The translations under genes and the position numbers were made by a program. From NCBI GenBank assembly GCA_030549205.1, contig JAUKTV010000005.1, positions 1,426,001 through 1,490,000 of the forward strand: a stretch of DNA of 64,000 nt. The letters run 5' to 3'. Source of the stretch: Apiosordaria backusii (Eukaryota; Ascomycota; Sordariomycetes; Sordariales; Lasiosphaeriaceae). This document shows, piece after piece, positions 1 to 12,796 of this stretch; positions within the stretch are counted from its first letter, which is position 1; each line of letters begins with the position of its first letter. The notes under the pieces were generated by a model, which saw nothing but the letters and a program-made list of their open reading frames with translations, searched no databases and had not been told where the DNA came from.

Positions 1-2103
1 AGGTAGGCCTTTGTGTAATTTCTGGCCGAAAATCTCTTAACAGCGAGTTATGGCCGGCCGGCGCTCGACACGAGTCAAGAGGTCCCAAGACTGGGGACGG
101 GTTATGGAGCTGAACGACACCGGGAAAATAGCACGGGATCCACCTCCGCAACTGGGAATGTGGAAGCACAATGTTAAAAAAAAAACGGGGGAAAGCCGGC
201 TAACGGGGATGAACGGCGGGGCTATCAAACGGGGACCTGGAACAAAGGAAGAGGGAAGACGAGTAACTGTGGGTGGGTGGGCAGGAGATACAGGAGAGAC
301 AGCAGGACAATGACTCCAAATATCCTCTGGATGATCTCGAGTCCCAGAGCAAGCAACAACCGCCAGATCGGATCTAATGACGGGAGCCGAGCCGAAGAGG
401 CAGGAAAACCGAGCAAGACCAGGTACCAGTACACTTGTAGCCGGTACATGCAGTTTTTAACAAGACCGAAAGACCCGACCCCTTCCCGTTCGGCTTGTAA
501 CGAAACGAGGGACAAGAAAGAGATCCCCACCATAATTGTGGGTTGAGTCAGAAGATGGTTCCCAGTCCTTGCTGAAGCAACCGACCTTTTACCCGTGATG
601 TGGCCAGGGAACCGTGGAGGAGAGCTGTTTTGGCATGTACAGTACCGTGAGTACCTGGCGGAAAAAGTAGTGTACATGCTGAGCTGGTGATGGGTGAGAG
701 AGAAACAAAAAAGCCAGAGAGATCTGCAAGGGCCATGACGGGATGTGACGGATTGAGAGCATGGAAGCGTCGAAAAAAACATGCCGGGCACACGGGGAGC
801 GATTGAACGTGGATGGTGGGGTTGCTGAGGTCGAATCTCGTATGTGATTGGCTGTTTCGTCCCATCGGCGCAGCGGAGCTTTGTTTTGGTTCGAGGTCTC
901 TGCCGTTTTCCCTGTCCATGTTGTGTGATTACGGTAATGTATCTTTGACCCCAAGTTATATCTGCCATGGCAAGTGCTGTCTCTGGTGTGATTTTGCTGA
1001 TTTATATGCAAGCCGGAATGGCATTTGACACTCTGGTTGACAGTGGTGTTCTCGTTGTCTCTGTTGCGTTCTTCCTGGAAATTGGACCACCCCGCCCTCA
1101 TTGAACGATGCCCCTGAAACTGAACGAGCTGGAGCACTTCACCGAAGGCGGCTTCACCTGAACGATGGCATTGAGCTCCTCAATTGGCAGTCCTCGTGAC
1201 GTCCTGCTGCGTTCAGGGTCAACGGCGATGGCAACGGCCCAGTGCGGTCCAAAAGTCTGAACTGGCTTGTGATCTACCAGTGACGTATTTACCATAACCG
1301 ACCCCAAGCCGAGCTTGTGATACTGCGGGGAAGCTTGCTGCAGCGAGGGGTGCTGTCCCACATTCCCTCCACACTCTGGACCACAGAGTCGGACGCTTCC
1401 GGGATCGCCCTCGACGTCCGCAACCATCACAATGCCGAGGTCATTGAGCGCGTGTGCCGAAAGGTCAAAACCCAGACCCTGGATTCCTCGAGACATGTCC
1501 ACAATCCCCCGACCGTCCGCTGCCATGCGCTGCCATGCGCTGCCATCCCACTGAAATGCCGTCGCAGCACCCGGAGAACCACATGACTCAGCTGCGAACC
1601 GCTCCGGCCTTCAGCTCTAACGCCGTCCGACCCCCGGCCCGCCCTGGGAAAACACACTCACTTGAGAGACGTGTTCCAAAATAATAATATGATTCTTCTG
1701 TAGAGGGTATTGAACAAACAACCAAGTTTAACTCCGTCATGCCGTCCCATGCCTGATCATGATGAAAATGCCGACAAGCCTCTTTCTAAGTGCTTTTTAT
1801 GTCCTTTTCCCCAGGTTCCATGCGCGCAAGTAAACACAACAGATACGCCCAAGAAAAATGCCCATAGCCAACCGTGCCACCCCCAAAAGCAAATGCTGAT
1901 TTTCGTGTGCGTACAGCTGCAACAAAGACTCCCCAAAAAAACCAAAAAAAAAACCGAGTGCTTACTTCGTAGATCAAAGCAGATCAAAGATAGATATCAA
2001 AAGACCAAGGATAATAAACGCCTTTTCGGTGTGTGCCCCTGCTCCGATAACCCCGCCAACCGCCGCCCTATCGCTTAGCGGCCCGTGGTTGTTGAAACGC
2101 CGT
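1..2103. other. gene-poor flank, 3' of the scon-2-like gene
   Basis: I see no supportable gene. The longest open frames (for example 225-968 and 1098-1526, both minus) lack recognisable domains and introns and show no family resemblance. A 10-base unit reading GCGCTGCCAT is tandemly repeated about three times around 1519-1547. The segment next to 2103 should hold the 3' UTR of the gene that ends at 2104. Confidence 0.5.
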
Positions 2104-4432
2104 CTAGCTTGGAGCCTTGAAAGAATAAAGGCGCACCTCACCGTCTTCGCTCCCGCTCGCCAGAAGGCTGTCGTTGAGACCCACACACGTTACTGGACCC
2201 CTATGCCCCGTATAAGTGGCGTCGCACTTGCCGCTTCGTGGCTCCCAGCACTTCACCATGCCGTCGTTGGCTCCACTGATGACGCGGATCGTGTCGCCGG
2301 CCAACGCCCAAATTCCCTCTAGATGGCCAAACATCGTCTTCAAACATCTGCCCGTTGCGCTATCCCAAAGCCGGATCGTGCTGTCTAGTCCGCCCGAGAG
2401 GAAATAGCGGGCCGGCAGCGGGCGGGTGGTTTCAGACTCGAAACCTGGGCCATAAAGCGCCCGAAGTTCACCGTCTCGCGAAGGCGAGCTGGTAGGGCGG
2501 TCCGCGTGCACAAAGGAAACTGTGGGGGTGCCGCCGCGCCCGCTCGAAACCGACACCGAGTCCGAGTTGTCGCCGGTACCGTTGAGCCCGTTCAGAATCT
2601 CATCATCGGGTTCGTACTCTGGTGGGAGAAGAAGCACCTGTTGAACATGACCAACATGTCCCTCAAAGGTCCTGATCACCCGTCGTGTGTCCAAATCCCA
2701 TAGTTTGATGGTGGTGTCGTCCGAGGCCGACATCACGGTCCGGCTGGCCGTGTCGAGCCGCGTGCAGTTGACCCAGTCGGTGTGGCCCTTGAGACAAAAC
2801 GCCTCTTTGGAGTTGAAGTCGAAAATTTTGACGCTCTTGTCTATGGAGCCGCTTGCCAACAGTTGGCCTTCGAAATGCAAGCTGACAACGCCGTCGGTGT
2901 GGCCCTGCAGAGTGGAGATGCACTCGCCTGTGTGCCAGTTCCAGATTTTGATGGTGTTGTCGAGACTGCCGCTAATCAGTTTGGAGTCGTCAAACTGCAA
3001 TGCACGGATGCCCCGGGTGTGCCCCCTGAGTGTCCGGATCTCTTCGCCGGTCTCGATATTCCCTACACTTTGTTAGTACACGCGCTGGAACAAGACATAA
3101 ATTGGGGGTTGGAATAGCATACAGATCTTGATGGTTGCGTCATAGGAACCCGTCGCCAAGATATGGTCATCGAGTTGGAGGCAGGTCACGCCATTTGTAT
3201 GGCCTCTCAGAGTATGCACGGTGCATCGTCCAACCTTCCAGTTGTAGCCGACTTCCCACCGATCCTTGTACACGTCCTTCCACTTGCGCTGCTTGAATTC
3301 AGACTCGTCAACGCGGCGGCGCTTCCCATCCGGTTCATCATCGGACGAATCCGCCAGTCGCTTGCCATTGTGGGTGACACCATTGGTTTCCTCCGATTCG
3401 TGGAGCTCCTGAATTCTTCCATTCGAATTGTCCTTGGCCATTTGCCGTTGTCTTGTATAGTTGCGCAATCGTTTGCGCTCCAGCAGAGGCAACCCCCAGC
3501 CGCACTTGGTACATTTCCTGTTCACATGTTGCTCGCACATGAAAACCCAGACAGCATCCGAGTCGGCCAGCTCGCGCCACCGTTGGCTGACTTGGGCAGC
3601 CTTGGTGAGGCTCACGGTGTCAAGGTAACATAGAATCTTTTGAGATAGTTCGACGGGGAGAGCGTTGATAAAGTCGATCTTGAGGGCCTCGTTGACCTCT
3701 CTCGAGATGAGGGAAAGCTGAGGGAAGCAGAGCTGGGACAAGACACCCTGCAACATGAGCTCGCGATGGCGGGCAGGGGCGGCAGAGAACAAGGACCACA
3801 CATGGGTGATGGCTTGTTGATCCTATACCTCTTTCGTCAGTATTCAGGGACCATGATGATAGCCAACCACAAACCGCGGCACCAAAGAAAGAAACAGACA
3901 AACATACTGCTGGGGTGAGCTTGTCCAGCTCGTTTTGGATCATAATCATCTTTGCTTCGTCGGCAGCTCGTCGACACTTGGAGTCTGGTCGGTGCCGGTA
4001 GCAGTATCTGGTGTTGGGGTTCTTGGCCTTGGCTGTCTCTTCATTGTTTGGCTTGCCGATAGGGGCGTAGAGGCTGGGAATGTGTTCTCTCAGAAAGGGG
4101 GTGACAGTCTTTCCTATTAATAACGACGACATGCTGGTCATGCTGTCTCGAGGACGGAGCCTCTTCTCCTCTTCCGGGCGCAGACGATCGCAACTTTTGG
4201 CTGTGTCTGGGGTCTCGATGTCGGCGCCAGTAGGTTGGGGATCTTCGTCCGCGTCGAGCTCGACGGGGGAGGGAGGAGCAACGGTTTTGTGAGGTGCTGT
4301 GGCGTGGCGTGCTACAAGGTAAGCCGGTGCGGCGTCATTTGGGGAGTGATGAATGCCATCGTGCTGGGTAGGTGTATAGTTTGGTTGCGGTGGACGACCA
4401 TAGGCGATCGTGCTAGAAGAGGAGTCGTCCAT
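2104..4432 (-). CDS. scon-2: F-box/WD40 substrate receptor of SCF ubiquitin ligase (SCON-2 / SconB / Met30 type)
   Basis: Three exons, complement(2104..3062, 3123..3822, 3908..4432), give 727 residues. The start is the ATG at 4432; an upstream in-frame TTG is ignored. Introns begin GTATGT and GTATGC and end TAG; the second contains a CTAAC branch site. The N-terminal third is a low-complexity lead followed by the Met30-type segment that runs into an F-box (FINALPVELSQKILCYLD, about residues 235-280). A CxxC motif, an acidic/basic linker and WD40 repeats follow, with recurring GH...GSxDxTIKxW signatures; the junction across intron 2 restores the Trp of a repeat. In Neurospora and Aspergillus this protein is the negative regulator of sulfur-assimilation genes, recruiting the CYS3/MetR activator to SCF. 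An acidic Ser/Gly insertion interrupts the propeller after the fourth repeat or so. The family assignment is strong; the sulfur role is by homology. Confidence 0.93.
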
Positions 4433-7075
4433 AGGGGGCACGGCCAAACGGCGGTCCGGTCCTTGCGTCTTCAGAACGTTAAATGGGGCAAGCAGGCATT
4501 GGGCTCGCTTGCCAGCATCTATCAGGCTGAGGGCGAATTGCGTGCTGGCCAGGAGGGCTGTTGGAGGGCTGCGCTGCGCCCAAGACCGGGCGGAACTCGG
4601 GGGCGGTCAAGCGATCGGGACGTCAGAAACAGGACGGCACAGTGGCACGCAATGCGCGGCAGCTGGTTCGCAATCGGCTCTGCAGGACTTCAAGGGAGCT
4701 TGATCTCGGTCGAGGTTCCACAAGACGGGAGTCAGAGGCAGAGACGGGCCAGGGAGGGGGTGGCGATCAACAAGATGTTGCTTTGCTGGGTAGAGAGAAG
4801 TGTAGTAAAAGCACGATATCGCCGAAAAAAGGATGTGCCAAAGGGCCCTAGCGACAGAGTTGAGCTGTAGCTGGGCGTTGGCGGTACCTTAGCTACCAGG
4901 TAGTAGGTATGGTGCTGTGGTCTCGATGGGGGTTTGCAGTCGCGATGCACTTTGTTGCAAGATTCTCGAAGAATGGCGAAATCGGGTCGGGTGGAGCCCC
5001 TGCTGTGCTTTGCACCAAGAATGGCGTTATCCTCTTGTCACTCAGCTGGACCTCTCCACTACCCGAAGATTTGGTTGCGGGGAAAGTCGCTCCTGTTAGT
5101 GATGCCAGAGACATCAGCATTGCTGTTCGACCGCTAAAACCCCCATCAAACCCGTGCTCGTTGGAGATTTGGAGAGAAGAGTGCTGCTTTTTAGGAGGCC
5201 ATCGCCATAATAATCATGCCTCCACTTTCACGTCTCGTTTTCCCCAAGAAGCTGACGCTCACATGTATTTTGGTCGCTGGTCATCAAGGTTCTTGGCGTC
5301 ACCCGGACCATCTGTCGCCCTTAACACCGATCACTTTCCGGGTGTGGGCCGCGACCGGCGAGGCGAGCATCACGTGATTCGATGGTCTCATCAGCTTGTG
5401 ACCAGGGTAACCAACCCGATTTTCACTCATGGATCCGGCTTCGGCGTCACGACATTACTGTCTTGCTCATGGCGTACAGTTTCTGACCTGGTTGGGCAGT
5501 TATACACAAATTGAACACCCGACAAGAGGTGATTTTGCGCAATGTTGTGCCACCCACCGGCAATCACACCTGCAGAGACAGCTTCCACGGAGCACATCTC
5601 AAGGGTCAACGCCTGGCGGCAAAAAAAAGGGGGTCATATGTATTTCTGTCGTCTGACTCCTCAATCTTCCCTCCGTTTTCAGGTTAACCGTGTTGGTGAT
5701 ACTAGTATAAGGTTTCAGAATTCACGCTAGAAACCTTTCCGAAGCTGAATCACGACATGGACACTAGGAATTCTCCCCCTGAAAGCTTATCATGAGCCAT
5801 GCATGACTAGTAGAGCAAGATTGCTTCGATTTTTGCCTCGCCACCGATGCATTCAAGATAATCATACTAGTTACATACCTTACATCAAGGGGGACGTTAC
5901 TGCAGCTTCTCTCGATCCGGAAAACCCTCCTCTATCATGATCCAAAGTCCCCGATGCCGGCACTCTCGGTCTTGTTTCCTCCGTTCGAGCCCATCTTTGC
6001 CGAGATCTCTGTCTTTCTCACAACATCCTGAACGAATCAACCGGTGCCTGTGCTCAGCCATGGAGATATCCGGCAGCCTGTTTGGCGTTTCCCATTTGGT
6101 GTAGCATTGCGCCATTCCTTGGCGAGATGGCATCGATAGCAAACGAGTGGTTGCACAAGGACCCCACCATGAAAACAGCCTTCAAGATAAGAGAGGACCC
6201 AAAGTTGCGAGTGTTTTTGGGATGGAGCCCACCGATGATGACAGTTGTCCATGTAAGTTGGTTTGGGCACCCATCCGTTCCCACCTCTGTTCGTCTCGAT
6301 ATAAGCTGTTACCCAAAGAATGTCACGGCAGTTTCGTTGGGTGGATAAGAGCGTGGGCGCGAACGAAACCTGGAAAACGCCATGCTGACATGTCAAGGTG
6401 AGAAATTAATACTTCGAGTCCGGCTGGGTAAGAAATGTTGCAATCGAACCCAGGTCCGTCACAATCAAAGCGGGCTGTTAGTCACGGTTACCATTGGACT
6501 TGGTCAGGGAGCCCGGGCTTCCCCCGAGCTGCCCCTGAATGCCAGACTGTTGCCAAAAGCTGTCAGATTATCAAGCCATCAATGTCTTAGACCCTTCGAC
6601 AGATCCTAGACTACCTACGCACTACCCGACCAAGTCAGCCATGAGCAGCTCATCCAGAAATCCCACCCCGTTTTGTCAATGAACTATACATTGAAGGCTC
6701 GGTCTCAAAGTTGCACATCTTGATATCAATCAACTCGATCTTTGTTGTTATTAGTTGACATTGCCCCACTTCCACCCCTGATTTACCCCTGAATTTGCTC
6801 ATGTTGCATTTTACCCCAGGAAAACTCGAGGACTGTGTTTGAAATGTCGAAGAATGGCGGGAGTGGATAGATCTTGAAAGTTTGCAAAAGTTGTGAGAAA
6901 GTAACAAGAGCAACATGATGAAAATAGCGCAACGAGAATATCTTATATCTATTGGTGTATGGGAGATCATCGCTATCTAACTTGACTCTGCATTCAGGGC
7001 AAGGCCCGCTCTTTGGTCAGCCATACATTCTCTTCTTTACCAGGTAAGTCAACATACCTTAGACCAATGTCCCGC
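4433..7075. other. intergenic: upstream region of the scon-2-like gene
   Basis: This 2.6 kb stretch lies between the start of the F-box/WD40 gene and the stop of the next gene on the same strand. No open frame here shows a domain or plausible splice structure. It should contain the promoter and 5' UTR of the scon-2-like gene. A TACCTTAG-type dispersed element is present near 4885. I did not find a convincing CYS3 palindrome by eye. Confidence 0.5.
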
Positions 7076-8250
7076 CTACTTGGTCAAGTTCTCATTGGAG
7101 GCAGCATCACCGCTTTCTCGAGCAGCAACAGAAACGGTGCTGTTTGGAACCCAGTTGGGCGCATCGCCCAATGTATCAGCCGTCAGCCCAGCCCGCCCTG
7201 GCTTCTTCATCCCAGCTTCGAGCTGTCTCTGATAGGAGACATTCCGCAATCTATCGGCTTCAGCTGGTGTGAGATGTAGCTGTTGAACCGTCAGTAACTC
7301 AATCTGTGTCAACCTTAATAAAGAAGGACTCACATAGATTTCCACGCCAGCTGCATGCAGAGCAACGGACAGCCAGAACCCAGCACCAAAGATCATATTA
7401 TACAACGCCGTCACCTCCGCCAAATCTCCATTCATATCCGCCGCCACAGCAACCGCCTGTCCTGGCACCGACCCATCAAAGAACTGTGCGCAAGCAGGGT
7501 ACTTCTTCAGTATCCGCTCCACCTGCCCAAACATCAAGTATGTAACCTTGACACAGGGCATGGCATGGCTATACCCCTTCCCCAGATGATCATAGTTGCT
7601 CAGGACATGCGCAATCGCCATCAGGACCAGTCTCATGGTCACGATAGAACCGGCATAAGACCAAGCCCGCAGCATCCAGGCGCGGTGCTGCTCAATCTGG
7701 AGCCGCTTGATGTTGTACACAGCCAGCCCCAAGCTGACGATGAACATGAAGGATAAGACGCCAATGCCGAGCTGGGTTTCGATGGGGCCGCCCTGGGTGT
7801 TGCGGACAAGCATCAGGGCACCGGCAGTGGAGATGAACGAGAGAAGAACAATAATGTAGCCGTTCACTCGGTGAAATAGGAGGAGCTTGTGGCGGATTAC
7901 CGGGACAAATTGGAAGAACGCTAGAAATGAAGCCGGGAGAATGGTGCCGAGATGGATTTGGATGCCGATTTTGTCAAGAGACCCCGGGGTATAGTAGAAG
8001 CTGCGTTTTGTCAATACTCAAATGCCTTCAGAACACAATCAACTCGGCCATACCAGTCCAGGGTGCCTCCCCCTTGAGGACACAATCCATGGTCAAAGGA
8101 GAGGTACTGAAAGCGGGCGAGAGTGAAGCCCAAGAGAGCACCACCAAAAATGAAAAACAGGACAAAATTATAGAACTTGTTGAAGCCAATAGGATTGTAA
8201 ATCTTGCGAGCCGCATTGGCCATCTTTTCTTTCGTCGAGGGTTGTGCCAT
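7076..8250 (-). CDS. DUF2306-like multispanning membrane protein
   Basis: Exons complement(7076..7279, 7334..8000, 8054..8250), 355 residues. The start at 8250 opens with a short soluble lead and a first membrane segment (VLFFIFGGALLGFTL). The middle exon has four to five more hydrophobic segments, including the family-type stretches HLGTILPASFLAFFQF and VIRHKLLLFHRVNGY, plus an Arg/His-rich loop (QHRAWMLRAW). This is the pattern of fungal DUF2306 proteins, whose function is unknown. The last intron (7280-7333, 54 bases, GTGAGT...CAG) is in frame and has no stop, so annotation without it would add 18 residues. The start faces the Zn2Cys6 gene at 8803 across a 552-base shared upstream region, so that factor may control it; this is inference. 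Confidence 0.75.
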
Positions 8251-8802
8251 GGTTTGGGCTCTGAACTCTGCGTTGGTGCGCAGCTCACAGTCTTCGAGTG
8301 TAATGAGTCTGAACACAACCAGACTGTTGGGGACCGCAATCCTACTTTAATACCTGTTCCTGCAGCAGCCTCCAAATCTTTGAGGCTCGCTGCATGACCT
8401 GATCCGTTCCAACAACTGCTACGCAGCCGATATGCTTACATACGTGCCTGCGTATTCATCGAATGCTAGGTGCTCGTAGCTGAGCCCTCGCTCGGACTTT
8501 AGGTGACCAAGAAAGGCTAGGTCTTCTAGGACTACGTGCGAATGGGCGCAAAATCCTTCCATTTTGGGGCATGCGAGTGACTCGCTTGACGTTCATTGGA
8601 CAGCCCCGGACAGTCATGGGGATGACAGCCGCATTGGTTGTGACGTAAGCTTCCTACGACAACCTCAACAATTTGAAGCTGATAAATAGAAACCGTAGCC
8701 AGCATTCCCATTCTGAAGACATTTTGCGCCCAGCCGTCCGAGCTAAAGTAATAGGAGATCCGATTCACCCGCTCTCGCATCACTTGAAAGACGAAAAGCA
8801 AA
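8251..8802. promoter_or_regulatory. bidirectional intergenic region, DUF2306-like gene / Zn2Cys6 gene
   Basis: The two flanking genes start at 8250 (minus) and 8803 (plus), so this 552-base interval must hold both promoters. I could not single out a CGG-type binding pair with confidence. Confidence 0.5.
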
Positions 8803-10530
8803 ATGGTTGGGGTTCCAGGGCGTTCCAAAGCATGCCACACATGCCGCCGACGCAGAAAGGGGGTAGGACTCTCCACTCGCTTGACATAGTTGCCTTGCGT
8901 ACTGACCGATAAACAGTGCGATTTTGAACGTCCTTCCTGTGGCCAATGCAGGCGTCTAGGACTCCAATGTGACGGGTACGAGCGCAAGACCTTGTTTGTC
9001 CATACCGATCCTGCAGCAGTTGGCACCAACAAGACCACCACTCCTACTCTGGTCAAACCACCACTGTCAGCCAATGGAGCCAACAATTATCCCGTCGGGC
9101 CAAAGCGAACAGCGTTGACTCTTCTCCCCACCAGCCTTGTCTCCTCTGCTTACAAGTGCAACTATGTTGGGCTTTTTTGGGATATGTACAATCCCAACTC
9201 AGACCTTCAACGAGACTTGGACAATGCCTTATCAACAACAACCTGGTTGGTAGGAATTCAGTCCGACAAAAGTTACCACAGCAGTCCCCTCCTCCAAACC
9301 TCTTTCCTCGCCTTTTGTCTGGGTTCTGTCGGGCACCGCCTCAACCAAAAACACATCATTCAAAATGGGATGAAAGCCTACAATGACGCCCTCCGCGGGC
9401 TGTCCAAATCCCTCGCTATTCAAGCCCAAAAGCACCAAATCCCAGACGACGCAACTATCGCCACGACCCGCATCTTAAGCCTATACGAAGTCTTCTTCGG
9501 AAGCGACCCCTTATCGCACACGTCAACATATTCATGCCCTGACGAAACCGCCGTCTGTAAGCCAGAGGGCCTACTCGGTAAGCCATTGTTCATGTCCTAC
9601 AGCCAAGCGGACGCCTGGCGCCGCCACCGATTCGGCGAGCTGGCTTTGCTCGAGTCTCAGTCCCCAGAGATGTACAAAGAGGGTATCGCGCACCGCATGC
9701 TCGCTGATGGTAGGCTGAGCATCACCATCGCCGCGGTGGGAGTGCACCGATCAACTATTTTGGCCAGGGAGGACTGGTTAACTGTTCCCTGGACTGGCTC
9801 TCACAAGAAAACAAGTCGAGATCTGCTGCTCGACATCTTTGTTCAACTGCCAGGCTGTCTGGAGGATATGACCAGGATCGAGCTCGACCCAAACATGAAT
9901 CTTGACCAGTCCTTTCAAGCAACCGCAACGAGAATCATGGCCAGCGACAGAAAACAAGCGTTGGTGACCATGTTGATCCAAAAATGTCAGCATCTATTGT
10001 ACCAACTGGAATTATGGTTCGAGAATGACGCCCCTCCGCTGTGGAAAAAGTTTCTTTCCCCGTCATCACATCCGCGGCCATCAAATATGGCTTATCCAAC
10101 ATCAGAGGAACCCCCTTCTGCCGACGACATCTCCGCCGCCCACTTGCTATGTCTCTTCTGGGCCACCAGGATCAAGATCACGACCATTGTTCTCAAAGTA
10201 AGGAGGTACCTCGCTGTTTCTGTAGAGGGCATCGATCAACAGACTGCTTTCACAGACAGCCGGAGCTCACTCAAGACCATTATTGTGCAGGATTCGAACC
10301 ACATCATGAGGACAGCGCCCATTTTCTTTCAAAAAGGGGCCGGCATCGCGGGCAGTCACATCGCTATTTTCCCGCTGACGATCGCGCTCAAGGCGCTGGT
10401 GCTGATGGGACAGATTGGAGTTGCGGAGCAGAGAGCGATGGTAAAGGAGCTGCTGGTGAAGCGGGCGGGGGAATCGGGGCTGTCGGTTGGGGGGTTTGTG
10501 GGGAGTTTGCATGTCTTGGAAGGTAGTTGA
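8803..10530 (+). CDS. Zn2Cys6 binuclear-cluster transcription factor
   Basis: Exons 8803..8862 and 8917..10530 encode 557 residues. Splicing out a 54-base intron (GTAGGA...CAG, CTGAC branch) completes a textbook zinc cluster: Cys at residues 11, 14, 21, 28, 31 and 38, with spacing C-x2-C-x6-C-x6-C-x2-C-x6-C. Without the short first exon half of the cluster is missing, which fixes the start at 8803. The remaining 500 residues resemble fungal-specific transcription factor bodies, with helical segments and no repeats. It probably acts in the nucleus as a DNA-binding regulator of local or metabolic genes. The divergent neighbour encodes a membrane protein, a common arrangement for a regulator and its target. 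The target is unknown. Confidence 0.88.
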
Positions 10531-10772
10531 TGTATGAAGATTCTACTACCTTCCAGGTTGTCATGACTTGTTAGGTACGATGATAGCTGGCACACGATGA
10601 CCAAGAAATACCAATGTTTGTCCTCACATTAACAGATAGATATCCCGAATAAACCCCCTGCTCTAAAAACGGACTCCACCAAACTCCAGTCCTTATCCCA
10701 AACCCAATCAATCCCATAAATCCCAATAGAATACCTACCAAGCCAGCGTCCCAACTCCTAGACACAAACCTA

Positions 10773-12796
10773 TCACTTCTCTACCACTCCGTTCTCGCCC
10801 GAACCACATCCTCCCTTGCCCTCTTCGTTCTCATGCAAATCAATAAACTCCGAAAAATCCACTCCCACCAAACCCCCTGAACTCTCTCCCATGGTCACCT
10901 CCCCACCCCCCAAATTCAGCTGCGAGAACAAGCCCAACTCTGGATCCAAGTACGCCTCCATGATCATCGGCTCCGTCACGCCGTCAAAAGAATTCAGGTA
11001 CTCGTTGTTATTGTTGTCGTCCTCATTGAGCCATGTGCCATAGTTAACACCTGTAGCCTGCTGCTGGTGACGGTCATGGTGGTAGTTGTACTGTTGATAG
11101 TGGTAATGATGGCGGCTCTGAGGACCGGTAGCGTCCCAGCTGCTGCTGCTGCTGCTGCTGCTGTTGTTGTTATTATTGTTGGAGAGTGATGGGGCTGGGT
11201 AATCACCCAGCGTAGATGACAGTGATGTGGCTGGGAGGAGCAGGAGTTGTGACGGTGATTCTGGAAGAGGTTGTTGAAGCACCGCTGCTGATGCTGATGA
11301 TGACAGGGAGAGCCATTGGGCTGGTGGGACGTTGGCTAGGAGTGGATGGAGTTGGTAGGATTGTTGGACTTCCACTGCTTGTGTGAACATGCTGCTGCCA
11401 GGTGAGGATTGAAGATAGCCGAGAGGAGGGGAAGATCGTGCGGGTATAGGTATGGAACCTGATGAGTTCCTCGGTGCTTGGGGTGGGTGATGATGGTCGA
11501 GAGTAAAGTAGTCTGCGGAGTAGTGCAGTTGTTCCCGGGGCAGGGTATGACGGCCGTGCTCCTCTTGTCGTGGCTGTTGTTGCTCAGCGTTTTGTGAGTC
11601 TGTACCGGTAAGCCCCCCCTGAGGAGACAACAGAGGAGACTGAGGAGGTCGAGTAGATCGAGCAGTCGTTGACAGCCGGATTTCGGTCATCTTATCCAGG
11701 GCCTCAAGATTAATGTCATGTTTTCTGCTAGGACCCAGCATTCTTTGACCACCTGAATGCCGCTGGTCGAGTTGAAGGCTGTCAATGAGCGTCATGTACA
11801 TTCTGTCTCTGGTGCCAGCACCGGTTTTGTCATGTGTGGGCTGAAGGGTGGCAGTAGTTGCAGCCGGAAGGGTGGATGACCGGGTCCGTGTTTTGCCTGT
11901 TGTGCTTTCACCGTATGCTTTGGAGCTTGTGCTCGGCTGTGGTCCCTCACTTCGCATCTTAGGTTGAATCCCATCATGCTTCTCCTCCGCAATTGTCTGC
12001 AGCTTCACGCCCGATGTTGCAGCCTTCGACGCCTTCTGTTTGGCCTGGTATCTCTTAGCTCGCTCGTTATTAGCCCTTCGGCAGCCAGAGCACTTGGAGA
12101 AGTGAGGGTCGTCTACAGGCTTGTGGCAGTTGGTGCACATTCTAAGTGCTTTGGAGATTGCCAGATCAGCGGCTGCCCTTGCGGGCTGCCTAGACGGTCT
12201 CACACCTGGAACGGGAGCGAGATGAGGAATGATCACACCATGACTAGCTATCTCTTCTGGGTCAGGGCGCTCTCCATGAGGTGGGAGTGGTGGTGGGTTG
12301 GGTAGATCGATACGGAGGCCTTCAGCTCGACGACCAGGGCCTCTGCGACGTGATTGAGTCTTTTGAATGACAGTTGAGGTCGGCTGTGCCAGGGGAGGTT
12401 GCTGTGACGATGATTCGCTCTGACGAGGTTGCTTGTGTGCTAGAGGTGAGGCTGGACAAGAGTCTATGGGCTGGTAGTCCTGATTGTACTCCGCGGGGGG
12501 GGCGGGGATAATCTAGGCCGATGCGCATCAGAAGGTGGTGTCAGGGGTAGCTGAATGTTGGTATCGGACTCATCCTTCAGAATCTTATTTAATAGGGTGG
12601 TCCTGATCGCTAATTCCACCTCGTCGTCTTTCAAGGATGGCGTATTTTGTGTCTGGCCATGTCCTGGTCGGTGGAGCGAGCAGTAATTCTCTCTAGAGTC
12701 GGTATTTTGCTCTAGATGTGCACAGAGGCCGCAAAAGACATATTCTTGTGACTGTCCATCGCTAGCAGCCAAGGGAACATACCCTAAATGAGGCAT
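10773..12796 (-). CDS. Cys-box, Gln/Asn/Ser-rich regulator-like protein, apparently frameshifted
   Basis: The ATG at 12796 opens a frame with a first Cys/His cluster (CGLCAHL then YCSLH). It runs to a Pro-rich stretch at an eight-C run (minus strand, near 12492-12499). After that run the +1 frame stays open to 10773. It encodes Arg-rich and Pro-rich segments, then a second zinc-ribbon-like motif CTNCxKPVDDPHFSKCSGC followed by a basic stretch, then long Gln, Asn and Ser runs and an acidic tail. One extra base in the C run would give 674 residues in a single frame. The alternative is an intron ending in TAG just before the run, with only a weak GTGGAA donor. The composition suggests a nuclear regulator with disordered activation regions, but I do not recognise the family. 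It converges on the Zn2Cys6 gene, 242 bases between stops. Confidence 0.65.
11145..11180. repeat. CTG/TTG trinucleotide tract
   Basis: About eight CTG/TTG triplets followed by three TTA/TTG-type triplets encode poly-Ser and poly-Asn on the minus strand, inside the Gln/Asn/Ser-rich gene. It is likely length-variable between strains. Confidence 0.7.

Noticed and set aside
1098..1526. 142-codon ATG-led minus-strand frame
   Set aside because: No domain, splice structure or neighbour supports it, and its start lies in a short tandem repeat.
4235..4870. 211-codon plus-strand frame over the scon-2-like start
   Set aside because: It is mostly antisense to a well-supported gene and has Arg-rich shadow-frame composition.
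6420..6470. tRNA-like GGTTCGATTGC box on the minus strand
   Set aside because: No matching stem-loop or A box could be drawn.
10280..10310. GGTTCGAATCC box on the minus strand
   Set aside because: It lies inside the Zn2Cys6 coding sequence and has no cloverleaf partner.
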